A DNA stretch of 64,000 nt from Neurospora tetrasperma FGSC 2508 (lineage: Eukaryota; Ascomycota; Sordariomycetes; Sordariales; Sordariaceae). This document shows, piece after piece, positions 57,404 through 64,000 of this stretch (within the stretch, counting starts at the first letter, position 1; every line of letters starts with the position of its first letter). The position numbers and the translations under genes are program-made. The notes below the pieces were generated by a model, which did not search any database, was not told where the DNA came from, and saw only the letters and a list, made by a program, of their open reading frames with translations. The stretch lies in contig NW_009799100.1 in the NCBI RefSeq assembly GCF_000213175.1, forward strand, positions 3,971,099-4,035,098, in the 5' to 3' direction.

Positions 57404-58756
57404 ATGGCTTTGGCCGTCTCGGCTCCCGGCAAGGTCCTCCTTGCAGGCGGATATCTAGTCCTCGACCGCAACTACACCGGCCTCGTCTTTGGTCTCAGCG
57501 CCCGCATCAACGTCATCTCCCGGGACATCCAGGCCAGCCCCGGGGTTCACATTAACGAGATCATCGTCAGGAGCCCTCAGTTCCTGAAAGCCGAATGGCG
57601 CTACGGCTACCACCTGGCCGATGAAGACGGCGGCATCAAGACGATCCAGCTACAGGGAGGCGCCTCTGCCTCGGCCAAGGGCAACCCCTTCGTCGAGACT
57701 ACGCTCAACTATGCGCTCACCTACATCACCCGCCGCGCCGCCTACGGGACTACGCAAACCCTGAAGCCCGTCACCCTCACCATCCTCGCCGATAACGACT
57801 ATTACAGCTCGCCCACCAACAACAGCAACGCCGCCGGAAAAGGCAGCGGTGGCAGCCGCTTCGCCGCCTACTCCACCACCCTGGAAGACGCGCACAAGAC
57901 AGGCCTTGGCTCCTCTGCCGCCCTCGTCACCGCCCTGACCGCCTCCCTGCTTTCTCACTACCTAGACCCTTCCCTCTTCGACCTCGCCACCGACGAGGGC
58001 AAGCGTATCCTGCACAATCTCGCGCAAGCAGCTCACTGCGCTGCGCAGGGTAAAGTCGGCAGCGGGTTTGATGTAGCTGCCGCCGTCTACGGATCCAGCC
58101 ACTACCGCCGCTTTTCGCCTTCCATTTTGTCGTCTCTGCCCGAGGCGGGCAAGCCTGGGTTTTCCGCCAAGCTGTTCAGCGTTGTGAATGGTAAGGATGC
58201 TGAGTCTCAATGGGACACCGAGGTTGTGAAAGATGCTGTAAGCCTGCCCAAGGGCGTGGCGGTGCGCATGTGCGATGTCGACTGCGGCAGCCAGACGGTC
58301 GGCATGGTCAAGCAGGTGCTTGCGTGGCGGGCGGCTCAGCCCAAGGAGGCCAAGGAGTTCTGGGATGAGTTACAGCGCAGGAACGAGAAGTTGGCCAGCG
58401 TGTTGAAGGAGGGCAAGACGGAGGCGATCAGGCCGGCGGTGCACGCTATTCGCGAGCTGGTGAGGAAGATGGGCACGGAAAGCGGGGTACCGATCGAGCC
58501 GGATAGTCAGAAGGAGTTGTTGGATGCGCTGGAGGAAGGGGTGGAAGGTGTCTATGGGGGTGTGGTACCGGGTGCGGGAGGGTATGATGCCCTGGCGTTG
58601 CTGGTAAGGGATGATGAGGAGACAACGAAGAGGTTGGAGGAGTTTCTGAGCGGGTGGAGCAAGAAGAAGGGAGGCAAGGTTAGGTTGATGGAGGTGAGTG
58701 GGGAGATGGAGGGCGCGAGGAAGGAGAATTTGTTGAAGTATCAGGGGTGGGTTTAG
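57404..58756 (+). CDS. ERG8: phosphomevalonate kinase (GHMP kinase)
   Basis: It converts mevalonate-5-phosphate and ATP to mevalonate-5-diphosphate in the ergosterol/isoprenoid pathway. Single exon, 450 aa, matching the yeast enzyme length. The N-terminal motif SAPGKVLLAGGYLVLD is at residues 6-21, the ATP loop KTGLGSSAALVTAL at about 165, GKVGSGFDVAAAVYGS at about 216, and the C-terminal GHMP motif PGAGGYDALALLV near 389. The frame extends 24 codons upstream only with a non-ATG start; the ATG at 57404 (AAATATGGC) places the first motif as in homologues. It is the second GHMP kinase in the window, unrelated in pathway to galactokinase. Confidence 0.96.
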   Translation: MALAVSAPGKVLLAGGYLVLDRNYTGLVFGLSARINVISRDIQASPGVHINEIIVRSPQFLKAEWRYGYHLADEDGGIKTIQLQGGASASAKGNPFVETTLNYALTYITRRAAYGTTQTLKPVTLTILADNDYYSSPTNNSNAAGKGSGGSRFAAYSTTLEDAHKTGLGSSAALVTALTASLLSHYLDPSLFDLATDEGKRILHNLAQAAHCAAQGKVGSGFDVAAAVYGSSHYRRFSPSILSSLPEAGKPGFSAKLFSVVNGKDAESQWDTEVVKDAVSLPKGVAVRMCDVDCGSQTVGMVKQVLAWRAAQPKEAKEFWDELQRRNEKLASVLKEGKTEAIRPAVHAIRELVRKMGTESGVPIEPDSQKELLDALEEGVEGVYGGVVPGAGGYDALALLVRDDEETTKRLEEFLSGWSKKKGGKVRLMEVSGEMEGARKENLLKYQGWV

Positions 58757-59782
58757 AAATTTTTATTTCTTTTACGATGAAAGCTTGAGCATGTGAGCGG
58801 GAGAGCGGGTGCTACAGCGTTGGGTAGATACCTCCTCTGGCGAATTGCAATATAGCGAGTTTAGATAGTGCTTTTGAGTAACTCCCAGATAATCATTGTA
58901 TATAGTTCAACCGTATTTTCCTTCCTCGCGTGCTCTGATGTTGCGGGGCGATGAAGCGCGAGAAACTCGGATCAGCGCTCACAGTTTTCTGATACTAGAT
59001 ATCTCCTGCCCAGCTACATCTACCTACCAGGTGAGTTTTTGTGTTGACACCACACCTTCACAAACCAAGCAAGCCCTTCCGCTGTTACAACAAACACATA
59101 TCATACAATTTCTACCGACTTTTCTTTTCTTTACCGACTTGACACATCCACCTTGCCTTGCCCTGTCCGATCCATTACCTGTCTACCAAAAATCTTCAGG
59201 TTGCGGAAAGCAAAACGAACATTCGAACAAAACAGCTGCATGTCTTGAACTCCTCCTCCCTGCCAAAGCTTTATTCCCTCCGACCTTTCAGCACTTCACT
59301 TTTTTCCCTTTCGTCACTTTCCAGTTCCTGACCTTGAAAAAGAGACTAAGAAAGGAAGAGAGAAAAAATAAGAAGAAAGAAACGACTGCCGTATATCTTC
59401 TCGAGTCCAGTCTAAATCTTCTCTCCCACCACCCAACAACTGACAAAAGAAAAAGGAGAGCAAGAAACCCAATTCCTCAACCCCATACAAATGAAAACTA
59501 CCTAGGGTGGGTGATATCGTTTTACCGTGGCCGTTACCCTCCAGGACAAGGAACGACAAGAAAGAAAGTAAAAAAAAGGAAGGAAAAGCAATTGTTAACA
59601 AAAAGCAGAGAGAGAGACAGAGAGAGAGAAAAAATCCCGTAACCCAATGTTTTTGGACGAAACTCTCAAGAAATAGAGGACATAAATGACGCCACGTCCC
59701 TTTCACCTTCTCAATCTTCACAAAACCTTGACCCCAAACAAACCAAGTGTGTTAATGAAGAGGATGATGAGAAGAGAGGATT
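58757..59782. other. spacer between convergent genes
   Basis: Purine-rich stretches at about 59340-59640 open a long frame of low complexity that has no support as a gene. This is the 3' flank of ERG8 and of the minus-strand gene. Confidence 0.45.
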
Positions 59783-60103
59783 CTAGAACGACATCGTCCC
59801 TGTTCCTGTTCCTGTTCCTACCCTTACACTTCCCGTCCTCTTTTTTATCATGTTCATATTCCCACCATCCCCATTGTCCTCATCGTCTAAACTCAATGGA
59901 CTAACGGGACTAATAGGGCTGATGGGACTAATCGGGCTTCCAAGAACAAAAGAATCCAGGAGATCTGCGGTTCCCCCCATTGCCGACGCGGCAGACACTG
60001 CGGATACCTCGGAAGTAGCTGAAGCAGGGGCGGATACGTAGGTTTCGGTGGCTGTTGTCGAATTCGTAGTCGAGGAAGGAAAAGTGTTTAGTTGTAGTTT
60101 TGC

Positions 60104-60160
<57 letters not shown>

Positions 60161-61291
60161 ATGAACAAGGCTAATAGGACTGAGACTAACAGCCTCTGTA
60201 CCAATAACCAAGACCGACACCGGAGAAGGCGACTTGGGCGTCGTTGTCCCACTTCCTCCACTTCCGCTTCCATTGCCACTTCCGCTTCCGTTCCTGTGCT
60301 GATTGATAGAAGCCCTACTCCTCTGCGCCCTCACACTCTGCTGCTGCGAGGACTCCCCTCCTACCCCTCCTCCTCCTCCTCCTCCTCCTCCTCCTCCTCC
60401 TCCTCCTCCTCCTCCTCCTCCTCCTCCTCCTCCTCCTCCTCCTCCGGCTGCCACCAAACTTCCCGATCCCAGTGGTGACGTCGGAGTAACCGGACTGGCG
60501 CTAGCCGCGCTATTGATTCCCATTCCGATCCTCGTGGGCAAACTCAAACAGGGACTAGGAGGCCTCAGTCCCGTTCCCATCTCTCCTCCGCCGAGTCCCA
60601 GATCGAAGCCGAGTGATCCATGTCCGTGTCCTCCTGATGATCCATGGGAGACGGTAGGTGAGGAAGCGGAGCTGGGGACTGAGAACTTGCGGGGTGGCTG
60701 TGGTTGCGGTTGTCCTTGTCCGTGAGAGGAGTGGAGCGCGCTGAGGGAGAGGCAGGATTTGGACGCGAGTAGTTGTTTTTTGTTGGCGGAGGTTGAAGGG
60801 GGAGAGGTGGTTGAGTCCAAGATGGGGAGGTTGGCTAAGCTGGAGGAACGAAGTTGGTTGTGGCTCTTGATGGTTTTGTTGTTGTTGTTCTTGTTGTGCT
60901 TGTTCTTGTTACGGTCGACACCGCGGCGAGATCGGGCAGAGGAGGGCGAGTGTTGGCGTAGGGGGTTGAGATGGGCGGCGGCGGCTTTGTCGCGAAGACC
61001 TTCTAGTCTGATTGGAGTGGCAGGGTTAGTATTGCGCAGAGAGAAGGGATAGTACCTCTGGAAGGGGGAAAAGACGTACTGTTCCTCTGTGATACCGGGG
61101 ATAACAGTGGTTTCTTTTTTGAAGTTGTAAGGAGCCGACTGGGGTGTTTGATTGTTAGTGGATTGCTTGTCGTTGCTATGCTCAGGGCTAACACTTACAA
61201 TATCTTGACCCCGAACTTGCTTCCTCCGCTTGATTCCCAAAAGCTCCTGAAGCGAGGCGCGAAACCTCTTGAAGTTGGAGCAGACCTGCAT
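59783..61291 (-). CDS. homopolymer-rich hypothetical protein, three exons
   Basis: Exons are 61291-61199, 61138-61080 and 61007-59783, giving about 458 aa. The only ordered-looking part is the N-terminus: MQVCSNFKRFRASLQELLGI, then RKQVRGQDI joined to SAPYNFKKETTVIPGITEEQ and LEGLRDKAAAAHLNPLRQHS. This resembles a short conserved helix module. The remainder is Ser/Asn/Gly/Pro-rich with a run of about 28 Gly, a run of about 20 Gln, and SPISP repeats that look like proline-directed phosphorylation sites. Both introns (61139-61198, 60 nt, branch ACTAAC; 61008-61079, 72 nt, branch ACTAAC) have lengths divisible by three and no stop, so the unspliced frame (502 aa) is also open. No family is recognised; a disordered regulatory or signalling protein is likely. 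Confidence 0.65.
60107..60160 (-). repeat. CTGTTG hexanucleotide repeat encoding polyglutamine
   Basis: About nine CTGTTG units on the plus strand read as alternating CAA/CAG glutamine codons on the minus strand. The alternation is typical of codon-stabilised glutamine runs. Confidence 0.85.
60366..60445 (-). repeat. CCT trinucleotide repeat encoding polyglycine
   Basis: About 26 uninterrupted CCT units (plus strand), read as GGA-GGA glycine codons on the minus strand. Pure repeat, expected to be length-variable. Confidence 0.9.
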
Positions 61292-62379
61292 GTTTGCGAT
61301 ATACTGCCGCCCGCTTAATTTTCAGGAGAGAGAGAAGAATGAAAGAATGACCGTGTTGTGACGGTTGGTATTAGTGTATTAAGTGGGTTGGTAGGACAAT
61401 GTAAAAAACAACGAATGAGTATTAGATAAAAGACCGAAACCGAATCTGTATCGATGGCCGCTTCCGAGGTTGCGCATGCGCATGTGTGCGTCTAAGTGAG
61501 TGAAAGTAACGTGTCTTATCGGCAGGAAGAGATGCAAAAATGATGGGCGTCTGGCGTTACCGAGGTCGACGTTGTACCTGATGATGATGGACAACAAAGG
61601 ACTGTGTGAAAAATGAGGAGATAACAGGAGATCCAAAGACAAGAGAGTCAAGCTAATGCCCGAAGTGAATGGCGAAATAATGACGCACAACAGTGCAGAA
61701 CGAACGTATATGATACCGTGGAAAGAGCGGAAGAGGAGAGGATGAACGAAAACAAGAGTGAATGATCAGAAAGACAAAGGAGTGGCAAGCCCGTCCAAGT
61801 GGCCCATTGACTTCTCTGCTGGCCTTCGCTGGTGACAACCCAGTGCGGCTCGGCAGTTTAGCCCTTCTGAAGTATGAATCCGGGCTCAAAGAGAGGATTG
61901 CCTGAAGAGGACCACACTTCCCGGGAACCCAAGAGAGAGGTCAAAGAAGATATACTACCGCCGCATCGGATCGTCGAACCCAACTCGGTTAGGCTTCAGG
62001 AACGTGTTCCCTTGGCCAGGGCAGACAAGAATTGACATTGATACCCTCAAAGGGCCGCGGGTGAAGTGAAGGATCGTGAATGGACGAATAGACGAGAAGA
62101 AGATGGAAGGAAAGAGGAATGAGGAAAATCATGACCACGGCGACGCCCCTCGCTTAGGTTTTGGATGAGAGCCTTGGAATGCGGAACAATTGACGTGGGA
62201 TCTCTTTGAGACATCCCTGAAGCAGAAAAGGCTGGTGTCTTGGATTCGCTCAATAACAGGTAACAGGGAAAGACTATCTATTGCTGATGATATGCAGCGC
62301 GCACGCGCCCGAGTACCTCCCTTATTGACGATTTGTGCCTCCTTGCGTCGAAAGCCGGGCGGCAGGGCGTCCCGAAACT
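61292..62379. other. spacer between the homopolymer-rich gene and the aldehyde dehydrogenase
   Basis: Contains the promoter of the homopolymer-rich gene and the 3' flank of the dehydrogenase. No gene was recognised. Confidence 0.45.
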
Positions 62380-63906
62380 CTATTTGGGATAGTCCTTCAG
62401 GTGGTAGCTCTTCAACTTGACGAACTGGTCGAAGCCATACTTGCTCAACGTTTGACCCTTGCCCGAGTTCTTCCAACCAGTCCAGGCCAGATCCTAAGAG
62501 ATGCGCGTCAGTGAAACGAGGTGGTGGATTGTTGGCGCAGGACACAAAAGTACTTACAGGGCTGGGGAAATCGCAACGGTTCACGAAAACTGTCCCTGCC
62601 TCTACTTCCTCGGCGAGTTCGTATCCCTTGGCCGTGTCCTTGGTCCAAATACTGGCAGTGAGGCCGAATTCGCTGTCGTTCATCAACTGAATTGCCTCGG
62701 CATCGCTCTTGACCTTCATGACTGGAATGACGGGACCAAAAGTCTCGTCCTTCATAACGGTCATGGTGTGATCCACACCGGTCAGCAATGTCGGTGCGAC
62801 AAAGTTACCTTTGTCTGGCAGAATGCTGAATGTCTCATTCTCGGGTGTCGCATTCTTGGCGCCCTTGTCGAGCGCGTCCTTGATGTGTGCCTGGATGGTC
62901 TCCTTGGAGCGCGCCGAGATGACTGGGCCAAGATGCGTCCCTTTATCCAAGGGATCTCCAAGCTTGTATCCCTTAAGAACGTTCTGGACAGCCGCAATAA
63001 AATCGTCGTGGATCTTCTCGTCAACGTACACTCGCTCAATCGAGCAGCAGCTTTGACCCGAGTTGAAGACTGCGCCGTCGACAATCTCTTCGGCAGCCCA
63101 GGCGATATCGACATCACCGCGAACATATGCAGGGTCCTTGCCACCCAGCTCGAGGCCGACGTTGACGATGCGATCGGACGCGGCCTTCTGGACGGCCAAG
63201 CCACCAGCAACCGAGCCGGTAAAGCAAATGTTGGCAATCTTGGGGTTTCGCACAATTGTTTCAATCACTGTCGGCGAACCCGAGTGGAAGTACTGGATGA
63301 CTCCGTCGGGCAACCCAGCCTCGGCAAACACCTTGGCCACCTGCTCGACAATTGTGGGTGTCTGAGGCGAAGGCTTGAGAATGACCGAGTTTCCAGACAA
63401 TAAAGCTGGAATCAAGGCGTTGACGAGAATAAGATAGGGGTACTGCTCAAAGTTAGAGGTGATGGATGGAGTGTCAAAACAACATGATGGACACCACTTA
63501 CGTTCCAAGCAAAGATGATGAGAACAGGACCAACAGGCACCTTTCGGATGAACCTCTTGAATCCCTTCTCCTCCTCGCCATCGGTGTCCTTCAGAGCATC
63601 GTTGCTGATCTTGAGCAGATACTCTGAGCGCTTGATGGCAGTGGCAACCTCCTTGGCAGTATAAGCGATGGGGCGGCCCATCTGGACGGTGAGTTCCTCT
63701 GCAAGTTCATCCTGCTTCTCAGCTAGCAACTTCAAGGCCTTCTTGACGATGATCTGTCTGTCCTCCAACTTGGTAGTGCGCCATCCTTGGAAGGCCTTGG
63801 AGGCAGTCTCGGGCAGTTGGACGAGTTCCTCCTCTGAAATGCCATTGCGAGTGATGATGGGTTCGCCCGTGGTGGGAGAGATGGTGGTGATCACCTCGAC
63901 CGACAT
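62380..63906 (-). CDS. NAD(P)-dependent aldehyde dehydrogenase, three exons
   Basis: It oxidises an aldehyde to the acid. Exons are 63906-63502, 63442-62558 and 62493-62380, giving 467 aa. Motifs are PVGPVLIIFAWN joined to YPYLILVNALIPALLSGNSV, ICFTGSVAGG (nucleotide binding), general base E233 in VGLELGGKDPAY and nucleophile C267 in FNSGQSCCSIERVYV. The end, DLAWTGWKNSGKGQTLSKYG then FDQFVKLKSYHLKDYPK, is typical. Introns 63443-63501 (GTAAGT, branch CTAAC, CAG) and 62494-62557 (GTAAGT, TAG) are phase 0. The closest general type is succinate-semialdehyde dehydrogenase of the short Sad/YneI kind, but the substrate cannot be fixed from sequence. A longer frame running past 62380 to 62129 reads through the second intron and is not the product. 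Confidence 0.94.
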
Positions 63907-64000
63907 TGTTACAAGTAAGCTTATCGGCTAGGTAGTAAGTGATAAGGGTGGTGAAGTGGGATGCAGTGTTGGTTGCCACAAGGAGGAAGAGAAGGTCAAA
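63907..64000 (-). promoter_or_regulatory. start of the aldehyde dehydrogenase promoter region
   Basis: Only 94 bp are inside the window. No distinct site is recognised. Confidence 0.35.

Noticed and set aside
58896-59642. 248-codon plus-strand frame
   Set aside because: Low-complexity Lys/Glu-rich translation of purine-rich DNA between convergent genes; no coding support.
62129-62379. C-terminal extension of the aldehyde dehydrogenase frame
   Set aside because: It arises by reading through the intron 62494-62557. The spliced end DYPK-stop at 62380 matches the family.
62501-63403. 300-codon plus-strand frame opposite the aldehyde dehydrogenase
   Set aside because: Shadow frame that crosses a real intron of the minus-strand gene.

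Overview
The window is nuclear DNA from a filamentous ascomycete, most likely a Sordariomycete of the Neurospora/Sordaria type. Supporting evidence is the short introns with GTAAGT-type donors, CTAAC/CTGAC branch sites and YAG acceptors, the pyrimidine-rich leaders, the long gene-poor spacers, and a set of fungal families (NST1, mL40, a Rho2-like GTPase, an I78 inhibitor, an Atg33-like protein). Species and synteny were not checked against any database. There is one assembly gap (35619-36351). I saw no convincing transposon, LTR element, CRISPR array or rRNA gene.

Layout. 0-12 kb: galactokinase (+), a RING-CH membrane protein (-), the co-chaperone SGT2 (+) and FGAM synthase ADE6 (-). 12-20 kb: gene-poor DNA, a weak multi-exon hypothetical gene (+), mitochondrial ribosomal protein mL40 (+) and a five-exon Rho2-like GTPase (-). 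24-34 kb: stress-response protein NST1 (+) with a repeat-bearing ORF behind it, a secreted or type I membrane protein (+), and a small cysteine-free secreted protein (-). 34-45 kb: gap, minisatellite, a small Cys/His plus charged-helix protein (+), TMA20/MCT-1 (-), an I78-family peptidase inhibitor (-), and an Atg33-like membrane protein (+). 45-49 kb: a tRNA-Leu(CAG) gene with an intron, then a remarkable array of intron-like modules. 50-64 kb: a large PPR protein (-), phosphomevalonate kinase ERG8 (+), a homopolymer-rich protein (-) and an aldehyde dehydrogenase (-).

Most genes are independent housekeeping units: sugar entry, purine and mevalonate pathways, tail-anchored protein targeting, mitochondrial translation and RNA handling, and polarity signalling. 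I see no metabolic cluster.

The most unusual region is 46577-48727. About nineteen intact 38-93 nt introns, most of them 38-46 nt, sit in a row, each with donor, branch site and acceptor. Most donors are 70-100 nt apart, and at least three decayed donors lie in register. The pieces between them often end in acceptor-like YCAG placed directly on the next GTAAGT. I could not establish one continuous reading frame. It may be a hyper-spliced non-coding RNA, a recursive-splicing array, or a fast-evolving microexon gene. Other notable points are a 6-nt microexon in the Rho gene, a start codon alone in its exon in SGT2, and several stop-free introns whose length is a multiple of three.
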